Positions 42,685 through 54,378 of a DNA stretch of 64,000 nucleotides are shown one piece after another. The DNA is taken from contig NC_077245.1 of NCBI RefSeq assembly GCF_947179165.1, positions 36,139,286 through 36,203,285 on the forward strand. Direction: 5' to 3'. How positions within the stretch are numbered: position 1 is the first letter of the stretch; each line of letters begins with the position of its first letter. Both the position numbers and the translations under genes were made by a program. Origin of the DNA: Solanum dulcamara (lineage: Eukaryota > Streptophyta > Magnoliopsida > Solanales > Solanaceae). The notes under the pieces are model-generated. The model saw nothing but the letters and a program-made list of their open reading frames with translations, searched no databases and was not told the origin of the DNA.

Positions 42685-45662
42685 TGTTATGACCCAACTC
42701 CATAGGCCATGACTGGTGCCCGATTTGGCCACCCATATATACCCTTAGCCCCACTGAGTATGTTAGCAGAATAAACAAATATAGAAATCAAAAGAGATCG
42801 CTAGTGAGCGCACAAAAATAGATGTAACACACGAAGGTCGTAAGTCCATCACTGAACACAAGCCAAAAACACTTATATAGAACTCACAATACAAGTCTAT
42901 AGACCTCTACAGAATGATAAGCTAGTCATATGATAGGACAGGGCCCCGTCGTACCCTTAACTAACATGTACAAATGTACAACAGAAGAGTTAGTACCAAA
43001 ATAGGGTTGCGGACAAAAGAGCACTACCAACCAATAGGGTAGATGTCATAAGCGAGCGGATCAGCAAACCGAGCGTTTATACCTGCGGGCATGTAATGCA
43101 GCTCCCAAAGAAAGAGGGTCAGTACGGAAAATATACCGAATATGTAAAGCAAAGACTGTAATAAATAAAGTCATCACCAGAACAGAATGTGTAAAACAAA
43201 GGCGAAATATCCGAAAATATCAAAATGCTTTTTACAACCCTTGATAATGCAAGTGGAAAAACATATGCCTTATTCGGCCCTGTTATGGGACTCGATGAAC
43301 AAAATATGGTTGCCACCCCGTCAATGGTGCCACAGCACAACATACATCATAAGTAGGGAAAATCTCCATAACAAATCATATCATATCTGATGGCCATATC
43401 ATATCATATCATATTATATCATCAACATACGTGTACATGGCACATCATAACTCCACAAACCCATGTACAGGGCATATCTGCCCCCTCACGTTGGGGCACG
43501 GCGGACAATGCAGAAAGGTACGCACGATAACAAACTTGGCCTGGGCTCAATGAAAGAAGCATTGAGGCATCCACGAGTGGAGTAGTGAGAAACTAGATGT
43601 AATTTAAATTATATTTGAGACTCAATGGGGTCCTTAAAATGAGCTATTATTCAAAAATCAAGACAAGAGTCGTATCAAGTACCTCTTGAATATCACTATG
43701 AGTTATATCCAAATAGAACTTTTGGAATTATATTCACGTATCTAGGCACGATAAAATATCCTTTGGAAAATCAAGAAGTTGGCCATCCTAGAGTCTCTAC
43801 GAATAGGAACTTCCTTAGAATCATATAAAATTCATATACTTGTTTCATAAAAACTATGCCAAAAAGGAAGATTATCTTTATATACTTATGTCAAAACATG
43901 CCAAGAGAAAGAATAAGCTTTACATACTTTTGCTAAAGACATGCCAAAAGAAGGAACGGTTAGCTTTGCATACCTCTTACGGATTACTCCTAATACGTTC
44001 GCCTCATCGTCTCTTGAACCTATTTAACATGAAAGTAATACTATCATTAATGACCTTTCACTTTCCAATTCCATCTCCACAACCAAGTCTCCATAGAGGT
44101 CATTTTCTTATCCATTTTCCTCGACTAGTTCAATACTAGTTCCTAAGTTACCAAAAATCGGGCAGTATCTCCCCTATAACTTCAACATCCCCGATATTTC
44201 AACTTTTCCACCATGTCAACAACCATACCAACAACAACAACCAGCAGCATATATACAAGTAAATCACTTCAACATTACTCAATACAACTCCAAACCACTA
44301 GCTCAAAACTATGATATCAAAATAGAGTTTTTATATCTTTATTTCGCAAAATCTTTAACCATCCCAAATGGAGGGTCGTGTGTCTCAAACCAGAAGCACA
44401 CACATCCTTTTTAAAACACTTTAAATCCCTGCAACACACCACCAAACCAGCTGCAAATGCAGCACCACAATCACAACAAACTACTAGACTTCGATTTAGG
44501 TATAATGACTTCAATTTAGTTTGTATCTAGCGTCAAGCGTCCTTATGAAATTTTCCAATTCCAACCTCATTAAAGAAATTTAATATCCATCATAACAGCA
44601 TCATAAACTCCAGTTCAAATGATAAAACTTTACCTTACTCGAAACTCGCCAAAACTTGCTGGAACTCACCTCGGAATTTCCTTTAGCGCAGCTGAAACTT
44701 TGGGTCTATTTGTTAACTCTTTGGGGCTTCTCCAAACCATAAATTTACATTAAAAATACCTTCATAAAATTATGGTATACCTTAGATAATTAATACGTAG
44801 AGAGAAATCGGAAACTTTCCTCTTTTCCTCTTCCCAAAACCGTAGGTCTCTCTCTTTCTCTCTTAAGGTTTCTCCTCTCTTCTTTTCTTTATCTTGAATT
44901 TTCTCTCTTTGTCTTGACTTTTCTAGAGAAGTATAGAACTTGATGAGTCATAGAAAACATATATATAGGCTACTTTTAGGGGTGACACATGTCAACCCCT
45001 AAATGGTGACACATGTCAAGCATTAAGTGGTGACACATGTCAAGCCCTCATTGGGCCAACACATCCCTTCCTCCAACCATAGGCTTCCTTGTGGCATATG
45101 AGACCCACCCTCTTGGTTCAAATTCTTCCATATGGCACTCTCTCACGCTGCCATGTGGCACTCTCTCATGCTGCCACCTATCACCTTCTTTTCCTCCTCG
45201 TGGATTCGTAATCTCATCTTCTTTTACAAATCTATGTAATCCTTGCTACGTAAGCTTGGTACGTACTCAAGTAACTTAAGTATGTAAAATTTCCAAGTTG
45301 GTAGCTTACGTATTTAACACATCCAAGGTAATAGCTTACACAAGTAAGTCGGGTCCTACGACTCCCTACTTGTCCTCCAATTCCTTCCGGATTCCTATAA
45401 CCTTATTTCCAATCTTCCCTGTCATGGGGTATCACATTCTCCTTTCTTTAGAGTTGTTTCATAGCGTTATAGCCTATCCGGCTCCCATGGTAACTTCTAA
45501 GAAGCTTTCAAGAAACTTTAGAAGCTTTTAGAAGCTTTAAGAAACTTTAGGAAACCTTAAGAAACTTAAGAGGCTTACGATCCTTCCATGAAACTTAAGA
45601 AGCTTAAGAATATTTCACGAAACTCAAAAACCTCTCAAGATACAAAAGTACGGGGTGTAACA
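42685..45662 (-). mobile_element. 5' LTR of element G
   Basis: 2978 bp from TGTTACACCCCG (45,662) to GGGTCATAACA (42,685) in minus sense. Conserved landmarks: U3 repeats and TATA (44,959-45,045), CCGAGTCCCATAACAGGG-type hairpin (about 43,285), decayed C6/G6 hairpin (about 43,102-43,118), and GGGTACGACGGGGCCCTG (about 42,940-42,958). The donor site seen in X, A and B is lost. Confidence 0.85.
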
Positions 45663-47220
45663 CCCTTTTTATCATAGAAATTGCTTTCATAAACATTCAT
45701 TTGGAGTCAAAGCTTTTAAGTCAAACTTTATTGAAAACATAGTAAAATTATGTGGGTTCAAATCACTTCAACTCGCAAACATATATGTAAATGAATATGC
45801 ATAAATACTTTGAAATCCATTAATTAAAAATCATGTTTTAAACAATCCATCATGAATTTCAATAACTTTTAAAGAGATAAATAGAGAAATTACTTGCAAA
45901 CCATCAATTCATCCATATGAAATCATTTTGCTTCAAAATAGACCAATAATCATTAGTTTAACAATGATTCATGCTATTAAGTAGAAATAAGAATTGCCCA
46001 TAAGAATATATTACTTGAAATCAAGAGATTTAGTAGAAAGAGTTTTGGACTACATGGGTGGAAGAACCCATGGATAAACACCCACATAACTTAGAGTAAG
46101 CTTAAAGAAAATAAATATAATTTATTATATAATCAAAATACTTTAGGCATGAGAGTGGAAGAAATACTCTCATTGAGTCCTTTCATATGCTAACATAATA
46201 TAGGTAATTAAACTACAAATACTTAATAATCTATTCATTTGGAATCATTATACGAAAACCCATAAAGTTTCATACTTGAATTAAATAAAAGACTTTGATA
46301 ATTCATTTGGGCTTCATGGATGAAAGGATCAATGAATCAATACCCACATACCTTAGAGTAAATCTTACAAAAAATAAACCTAATTTATCATATAATCAAA
46401 ATAATTTAGGCATGAGAGTGGAATGCATAGTCTCATTAAAACCCTACAAACCTGGAATCTGAAGTGTTACTCAGAATCGAATGACTTAATAAACACTCTT
46501 GAATCCTAGCATTTTCTCTTAGTCGGAGAGTTTTGTGTACTACCCAGAGTATATGAATCACCAGAATAGTATTTTAACACTACTAAGAGCTAAAACTATA
46601 TTTTGAGAATGAGTAAAGAAGTGTATAGAGAGAAGAATTGCTTGAGAAAGCTTGATGAACAAATGATGAAATAAGGTTGGTATTTATAGGTGTGAAGGAG
46701 GGACCTACCAATAATTAAAATAATTATAAAGAAAAATGTAAAAATTAAATGAAAGATTTTGATGTCATGGGTGATGTCAAATGGATCTAGATCTTTTCAT
46801 GGTTGGTGATATAAATCTTCTTTTAATGGAATACCCTTTTTCAGAGCTGCATTTGAATAAGATAACTTCCTCATTAGGATTTGGTGTCCCATATGAATTT
46901 TTTCTTTAGAAGTCCACTTTCATGTCATTTAAGAATCAACCGATTTGGAGCATCCTATAGTGAGATATGATTTTTCTTCTACAAACACTCCATTTTGTCA
47001 CAACATCATGTCTTCCAACAATTGATTTATTTGACCTATTTAACTTCTGAAACCTAAAATATAGTCTTCAAAAAAGTTGTAGGTAATGATGTTAAGGTTA
47101 TTAAACTTTTAAATCACCTAATTTGGACCAACCTATAAAAAGTTATATTGGAAATACAGAAGCAATATTATTTTCATCGAGAATTAGAACATCAGATACA
47201 ATGTTTTTAGGGGGTGTTAC
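45663..47220 (-). mobile_element. LTR H fragment, minus strand
   Basis: In minus sense it starts TGTAACACCCCCTAAAAACA (about 47,220). It contains the AAG|GTATGTGGGTATTGATTC signature (46,359-46,340) shared with the E LTR. It is cut at 45,663 by element G. Only scattered short frames. Confidence 0.65.
46021..46540 (-). repeat. Direct duplication of about 262 bp inside LTR H
   Basis: CCCACATAACTTAGAGTAA at 46,081 recurs as CCCACATACCTTAGAGTAA at about 46,343, and GGCATGAGAGTGGAA at 46,147 recurs at 46,409, both offset 262. The copies are clearly diverged. The duplicated unit carries the splice-donor-like motif; one copy (AAGTTATGT) is broken. Confidence 0.75.
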
Positions 47221-49320
47221 AGTAATTCAGTATAGAGGCCTGGACTGAGTACCCGAATGCTCACCGATAAGTCAACCCATGGGGCCGAATATTCTCCTTT
47301 CCGACTACACAACAGTAAAACTGAGGATCTCCTCCCAAATGTGCCAACTAATATGCCACCAAAATATGAACCGGAGCTAAAACCAAGCGATCACGAAATC
47401 TGGTACTGTCGATGCATCTCATGGTCATTATAATAAGGAGTTATGGTTGAGGGTGTTCTTAAGAGCAAAGTTATCGCCTAGCTAAGGCCAAACTACCAGG
47501 CATTACCGGGGTAACTAAAGCAGGTTTACCACCTATACTAAGGACAACATACACCACAATATCCACAGTATGCTCATTTAACTCTCCTAACAATACTAAC
47601 AAATAATACCAAGATACACACCCTTCCAGATACCCGAAAAACCCAATAAAAGCCTAAAGTATGATTTCTAACACCTAAGATAAACAATTAAGCTACCCAA
47701 TCTAAATTCAAACTTTTTCGGCATGCTTTTATATAGTCCAGCTCAATCTAAAGAAAGGAAAGTCATAACCTACGTATAGGCTGAACAACCGAGCTCCAAA
47801 TCACAGGGACAGAGCCTTTCCCTTTCGGGCGGTCCCGGAACACTACCACGCTATCAAAAAAGAATAACAATATTGATATGGTTGTTTAGACACTAATTTT
47901 ATAATTTTTAAAGGCGGGCCCATTTTGGAGTCTAAAATGGAGACTATGGGACCCGTATTTGTAATTCAAGAATTGACCCCAAAAATAGGTTCTAAAAAGT
48001 ACCCAAAACTCAATGATCAAATTACAGCGCAAAATAGGGTGGAAAAACAATGCAAGACAATCATGCAATGATTTCCTAAATTCATGTTAAAGAGGTGATC
48101 ATGGCATCCCCTTTATGTAGCTAATTCTCACAAACGACGCCCCTACAACCCAAACCAAACACACCACGATCTTTCTTATAAAAAGACCTACTGTTTAGAC
48201 TAAAAAATCACTAAAAGTGGAGTCAAAATGGCCAAGATACAATTCCATTCTAAAATTGCCAAAATTAGTAGCAAAAATTGAAACCTTACCTCACACTAAG
48301 CTTTCTCTCACGTTTTCGATTCTCCATAAGATTCCTCACAAAAAAATCTTGAATTTAGACCCTTAAATCACAAAATTTGGTCTTGAATTAAAGGAGAAAC
48401 AGAGGTTGGAACTTTGAAAAAAAGTCTGAAAATCATCCTTGGTCTTTTATTAAAACATAAAAGACCAGGGCTTGGCCATCGCGAATGTGGCTATAGTGGT
48501 CCGCGGACACTGAGGCCAAGAAACTTGACCTTCACCAATGCGTCTAGCGGCCCGCGATTGCGGAGGCTAAATACTCAATCCAACGAATGCGTCCAAGGTT
48601 TTGCAATTGCGGAGATCAAAATCACAGAATTCTCCGAATGTGGCCTAGGGCCCGCAATTGTGGAGAGAAATCCTCCTTGCACCAGATATCAGCTAAAAAG
48701 CTGATATTTCACCAAGTTCAAATACTCCAATAGGGTAATCGAAATTCATTTGGAACCTCATGCACGCAAATGAGATATGCTACCCTACTAAATTTGATGT
48801 TCCAGACTCAATTGGGCAATCAAAATTTCCATATGAGGTCATTACGACTAAAAGTGGGTCCCACTCCCAAGATCGATTTTGAGACAAAATCCATAATGAC
48901 CTTGGAATTAAAAAAAAAGTCTCGGGAAGAAAACAAAGGGTCATTCTAGAACAAACTCGATATTACAAAACTAACTGCGCTATCAGAATTTTTATCCGAG
49001 TGCATTTTCCAGAAAAGTTGACCAACGTAAACTATAGGCCAAATTTCAAAAGCAAAAAATCAAATGGATTCAAACTCGTACTTATTGCCTCGGTACTCAT
49101 ACCGACCATGTTAATAGTCTAATTTGGCCATTCTAGAGCTAATGGAACTATCAGAATTCTATTTTGAGGTCTTTTTCCTGAAGTTCTGACAGAAGCCAAC
49201 TTTTTCAGTTGTAAAAGCTCTAAAACAAGGAAATGGGTCTAAAACCCAAGTGAATGTACAGGTGGCCATACTACCGGTACTAGCAGGTTATAAATGACCT
49301 AGGTTCTCTATAAGAATGTT
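47221..49320 (-). mobile_element. LTR M fragment, Tekay/Del-like, minus strand
   Basis: It is homologous to 36,700-39,250: CGCAAATGAGATATGCTACC (about 48,767) against ACAAATGAGATATGCTATCC (38,421), and AAAAGTGGGTCCCACTCC against AAAAGTGGGTCTCACACC. It has its own contrast module GGTCCGCGGACAC... (48,478-48,690). It is cut at 47,220 by LTR H. Right boundary approximate. Confidence 0.6.
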
Positions 49321-50999
49321 CATGAAAGATGAAACGGAAGTAGTATTAGGAAAATGACCTGGAGGTTCATTACAAAAATTATCATAACTATTGACTCAGA
49401 TCTTATATTAATGAGCAGTCAACTGTGTTGGAATGTAGTCTCAAAGGCCATTAATTTGGTGGGTATTAAGAAATGTGAATTTTCATATTATAAGAGATAT
49501 TCTTGTTGGAAGTTAACCCAAGTAAAATCTTGTAGAGACACTTAATTGATAATTAAGTTTTCAACTGAACTTTGTGCTAGATGATTATTATGACCACAAT
49601 TCACATCAAAACATCTTCCTACAATAAAGAATTAACATTGTCATATATGCACAATAAAGAATCACCTGATACGGGCCTATATGTATAAGAATAATGGTTT
49701 GGGTCTTATCTTAGATATTTTTTGTCTGCTATAATATTTCCTTCTTGGAACCATTCATCCTAAAATGATGGTAAAGCAAGAATGAAAGACAAATGGAGTT
49801 ACACTCACTATTTGTCTGTATTCTAAATTTGACCACTAACATAGATGGAACTGGTACATACTAAGAGTTTGGAACTAAACTAGAGCATTCATGGCATGAA
49901 CATTCACATAAGACTACAAGGTGACAAATCATGACATGGAGTTCCAAAAATTGTTCAAGGAAAAACTACTATCTCTAACGTTCTCATCAAAATTTATCAT
50001 AAAATTATAAGAAAAGAATTATGGGAATAATTTGTGTTAGACATTTGAGTATGAAGTACTAATAGGGTTTGGGTATCTTAGTAAGTTGACATGGGTTCAT
50101 AAAGCATTAAGTATATAGATTTGAACATAATTCACTCTCTATCTGAAACTATTTGACACGAAACATAATTCTTGGGAACGAAGTAAGAATAGAACTACAA
50201 TTCCTTATGCTCCTCCATGTTAATACTATGCTTTCTTAGTTCAACTTATATCTTCCACTGGGGTACATATTACTTCTCCTACCAAGTTGTTAGTCTAACT
50301 ACATGTTCTTATCCTGTTCAAGCCTAACTCAGAGTCACAAGGGGCTATACTTTAGATGATCATATACTGATCTAAACCTCATAAATCATGCTCTATACGT
50401 CCATAGGGATTTTCATCCCAATAATACTATTTCTATCTCATTCAATACATCTCTAGTTCTAATCAAGAATATCTTAGGGCATTATACATTCACGCAAATG
50501 TATTCAACTCCATATTCAAGCCTATCACTAAGAATTCCTCATTTCCTATCATCTCTACCTGTAAAATATCATGAATTACTACAATGATACACATCAATTA
50601 TTCTCATCTAGCTACTATATATAATCAAGCCTCCTCTTGATCTTTCTCCGCACTTAAAACCTCACTTGATAAAACATATGTGACTTCACCATACGAGACC
50701 TCTACCATCTCATCTAAATCAATAATCAATGGTTATCAACATCTTTACCAAAACTAAAAAAGAATCACTAGAAGGGCTTAGAACATGCATCACATAGTGT
50801 AATTTTAGTAGCCATCAAGGGTATATCATGAATTCATAGGACTAGGCATACTCTGAAACATAAGTGCATATAATTAGTTGTATATCATAAGACTGACCTT
50901 CATAACTTTGTGGAGTAAGATTGAAGTTGTTGAGCTGAAATCTTTGCTTCTTGTTCTAGTTACTGAGCATTGACAGAAATTTGTATGAAGTGCATTAGC
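49321..50999. other. Unclassified sequence, no gene
   Basis: About 1.7 kb without a recognisable protein motif, RNA or repeat boundary. Base composition and lack of frames fit old retrotransposon remnants. Confidence 0.35.
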
Positions 51000-52294
51000 A
51001 TGTGTCATGGGCATAGCACTGATGTACAATATATAAGTAGGGTGTCATAACTATTTAAATCTGAGCAATTTGGTGGAGTTAGAATGAACAAGTATCTTAT
51101 CATAACTCTTTTTGAACACGCCACTATCTTGTTCTCATGATTTGACATTGAAAAGTCTCTTAATTATTATTTTGAGCATGAGTTTGAGAAATCTCTTACA
51201 TATTAATATGAGAATGCGTTTGAGCAATTCATTAATTATTATCTTGAGTATGAGTATTTTAAGTATAAATGAGTTGAGCATTATTATATTAAAACACCTC
51301 TTTTGAGATTGAGTTGAGAAGTTAAATTATATTTTTATTTTAAATGCATTCATTGAGTTTAGATTATACCTATTTTAAATATAGGAGATGAGTTGAGTTT
51401 TGAGCTAAAGTCCAAATAAGACTAAATGAGTTAATTGAGTATTTATTGCTTATTTGGGTAAGAGTAGACGAAATGCAAACTTCATATACTACGTAGCAAT
51501 TGTACGATAGAGACTATGCCTATCTAAGTCCCAGAAGGATGGATTTTTATTGATTTGGGATCCAGTAAGGATGAACATCCCTCACCCTTGCAAGGTATTG
51601 GACGATTGAGGCAACGGCATTTCTTAAGCATTGTGTCATCACTAGCTCATAAGTGATGGTTGTCGGTTAGAAAAATTCCCCAAGATAAAAATATTATACT
51701 TTTATATATTACGTTGCATCTCTTACTATATATTATTTAACGCATTTCATTATTTTACTTCATGCTTTACTGAGCTGGGTCATTTTAGAGTGAGTCCCTT
51801 GTGTTGATTTGTATGAGGTTGAGTATTGTTCACTGTGTTCCTCTCAAACTATTTTACATACTTCTACATTTCATATATTGACACCATTTGGTCTACATCA
51901 TTTTACGATGAAGATACAACTGTTAGACATCATCAACAGGCGCTCCATTGAAGATCTATTTCCTTTCTCTGTTAGTGGCGAGACCTTCTTGGTTTCGAAG
52001 GAATCATATTTATTTCAGTTATTACCATTGAGTAGTTTCTTTTGAGGTATCCATTGGTCTGTCTCGACATCTTCTTGATAGTTGATAGAGGCTTCATAGA
52101 TATCATCAGAGTTTAGTAGATGGTTATTTCCAAATAACCAAAGTTTATTTTTAAATCATAATTTTGTTATTGAGATATGAGAATCGAGATGGATTTTAAT
52201 ATTATTTATTTAAATTATTCTTTTATTTATTTGTTGAGCTGTTAGCCCACTTCGAATGCCGGCCACACCGAGGGTACCCACTCGGGTCATAACA
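51000..52294 (+). mobile_element. 5' LTR of element F (3' portion; start undetermined)
   Basis: It ends CACACCGAGGGTACCCACTC followed by GGGTCATAACA, then a decayed PBS. The GCTGTTAGCCCACTTCGAATG and TTGGGATCCAGTAAGGATG stretches read like the distal part of a gypsy LTR. The left limit is uncertain. ORFs inside (for example 51,809-52,045) show no family motif. Confidence 0.55.
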
Positions 52295-52297
52295 AAC

Positions 52298-52310
52298 TTG
52301 GTACCATACC
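52298..52310 (+). promoter_or_regulatory. Decayed primer-binding site of element F
   Basis: TTGGTACCATACC corresponds to TTGGTATCAGAGC with three changes, three bases after the LTR end. The following leader AGCCATGTCTAGTAGAGTCT is conserved with A and B. Confidence 0.65.
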
Positions 52311-52541
52311 TTAGGTTTAAGAGTTCTAGGGAGTCTATAAAGCCATGTCTAGTAGAGTCTTATGTATAGGTAAGTCGTGGACTATACTTATAATCAGGAG
52401 GCTATAAGACATTAGGAAATTATCTCGCTTCTTTAATATTGTGAGTTCATGTGATAGAGTTTAAATCTATAAAAGTTTCCTTCTAATTCGTGTGTTACAT
52501 ATTATAGATAATACTTTATTAACGTACCACTAGCTAGAGGA

Positions 52542-53668
52542 ATGCCACCAGCACTTAGGTTCCATAATCTGAGATGCCCCCACCTTTTAGAGTGAGAACT
52601 AGGGGTTAGGCTACTCGTTCTATGGAGTAGACCAAAAAGCCTACTGTTCATCCCAGTTCTACTTTAGAGAAGGATTTCAGAGGAGTTATTTCTGTGCTCA
52701 CTCAGTTGGTGGTTGCCCAGAGAATTAACCAGAGTTCACCGACTCCTAGCTCTAGCTCTCATGATCTATAAAATTTTGTGAGGATTCAAGATTTCTTGAA
52801 GATGAAGCCACTAGTCTTCACGGGTTCTAAGGATAAGGTTGACACCCATAACTTCATTGATGAGATGTGAAATTTTTTGAAAGAAATGCATACTACTGAA
52901 ATTAAGGAAGTTGATTTGGTTTTGTACCACCTCAAGGATGTGGAAAATATTTTGTACAACCAAGGAGAGGAAGGTTGAGGTGAGGATACTGAGCCTGCTA
53001 TTTGGGATGCGTTTGAGATTACTTTCTTTGCTCATTTATTTCCTAAAGAATTGATAGAAACAAAGGTGGAAAATTTTGTGAACTTGAGATTAGAGGGAAT
53101 GACAGTGAAAGAGTATGTCCTTAAGTTCGTCCAGATATACATATATGCTCTAGATATGATCCTAAATATAGGATCTAAGATGAAGATATTTGTCTTCGGC
53201 CTGGGAAAACACATAAAGAAAGAGTGCAAGGCGTCACTATTCATAGCTAACATGAATATTTCTAGACTTATGGTGTATGCTCAATAGGTTAAGGATGAAA
53301 AGAAAAAATACAGAGAAGATCACTTGAGAAAGAGAGCCAAGTCAGCGGGGCTTGAGAATTAGCAGAAATAAAGTAAGGGCAACTAGTCCTTTCAGAAGAG
53401 GTCTTCTAACTATACTGTATCATCAGCGAGTACACCTGCACCTAGCTACATGTATAATAAAAACTCCTAGAGTCACAAAAATTTCAGAACTCAAGGTTTC
53501 CAATCCCAAGGAAGTGTGGCTCAATGTCCGAAAGGGAAGCCGCCCTACAGCAAGTGTGGTAGACTCTATTTTGGAGAGTGTAGAGAGGGCAACAAGGGTT
53601 TCTATAATTTTGGTAAGGAGGTTCATTTCCAGTTAGATTACCTGATGTTGGGTTATAGAGTCTAATCT
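52542..53668 (+). pseudogene. Gag relic of element F
   Basis: After ATG CCACCAG the sequence keeps the gag core: QDFLKMKPLVFTGSKDKVD, THNFIDEM, AIWDAFEITFFAHLFPKEL, ENFVNLRLEGMTVKEYVLKF, then MNISRLMVYAQ (53,051-53,287). The zinc-knuckle region (about 53,545-53,640) reads KCGRLYFGECREGNKGFYNF; relatives have CxGCGKxGH here, so most metal ligands are lost. Stops or frameshifts occur near 52,590, 52,867, 52,977, 53,287 and 53,360. Confidence 0.8.
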
Positions 53669-53719
53669 TCTTGCAGCACCTCTAGGCCGAGGTAATATAG
53701 GGGTACTATATCAGGTATA

Positions 53720-54200
53720 TGCAGAGGTTCATACCATCTATATACTATGGCTAGTCGGTAGGAGCAAGAGAACTTGCCGGATGTTGTTACAGGTATGCTT
53801 CGAGTCTTTTCTTTTGATGTCTATTCCTTGCTTAATTCGGGTGCCAGCTTAACTTTTGTGACCCCATATGTGGCTAATAAGTTTGAGTTCCTTCCTGAGC
53901 GTCTTCTTGAGCCTTTCAGTATTTCTACTCTTGTTGGTGAGTCTATTCCAGCTGAGAGGGTCTATAGAGATTGTATTGTGTTCATCTATCATAGAGATAC
54001 CATGGTTGACTTAGTTTAGTTAGACATACTTGATTTTGATGTTATTTGTGGCATGGATTGGATTTATGCATGTTATGCCTCAGTTGATTATAGAACTCGA
54101 CTTGTCAAGTTTCAATTTTTGAAAGAACCTTTCATAGAGTGGAAAGGTAGTCCAGCATTGCCTAAGGGTAACTTCATAGCATAGCTTAGGGCTAGAAAGT
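53720..54200 (+). pseudogene. Retropepsin relic of element F
   Basis: The frame at 53,774-54,019 reads VVTGMLRVFSFDVYSLLNSG, then ASLTFVTPYVANKFEFLPER. The catalytic LLDSGA motif is LLNSGA (Asn codon at 53,834-53,836), which would abolish aspartic protease activity. After a stop at 54,019 the frame continues LDILDFDVICGMDWIYACYA and RTRLVKFQFLKEPFIEWKGS, the GMDW tail of the family. Confidence 0.85.
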
Positions 54201-54282
54201 TAATCTCAAAGGGTTGCATCTATCATATAGTTTTAGTTAGAGATGATAGTGAAGTCTTCATTCATTGTGTCTGTCCATATTA

Positions 54283-54378
54283 TTAATGAGTTTCTTGAAG
54301 TCTTTCCTGAGGATATCCCTGGAGTCCCTCTTGATAGGGAGATCGACTCTGGGATTGATGCCCTTCCTGATACACAAC
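54283..54378 (+). pseudogene. Start of element F RT, left of the element E insertion
   Basis: It reads EFLEVFPEDIPGVPLDREID, then SGIDALPDTQ. In relatives the next residues are [17 protein letters not shown]; here those appear at 60,446 onward. The coding sequence is interrupted exactly at the LTR start of element E. Confidence 0.88.
54374..54378. repeat. Target-site duplication of element E, left copy
   Basis: ACAAC, matching ATAAC at 60,446-60,450 at four of five positions. Confidence 0.75.

Larger units (their letters stand above)
39786..45662 (-). mobile_element. Element G: minus-strand relative of A with truncated 3' LTR
   Basis: In minus sense: 5' LTR 45,662-42,685 (2978 bp), PBS at 42,680-42,669, interior 42,684-40,612 (2073 bp), 3' LTR 40,611 to about 39,786 (about 826 bp kept). 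The LTR start TGTTACACCCCGTACTTTTG and the GACGAATGTT...GTGGAGAAGGATG purine region match A and B. It contains a 5S-derived segment and a pol tail relic. No complete coding region. Target-site duplications cannot be checked because the 3' LTR is cut. Confidence 0.88.
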
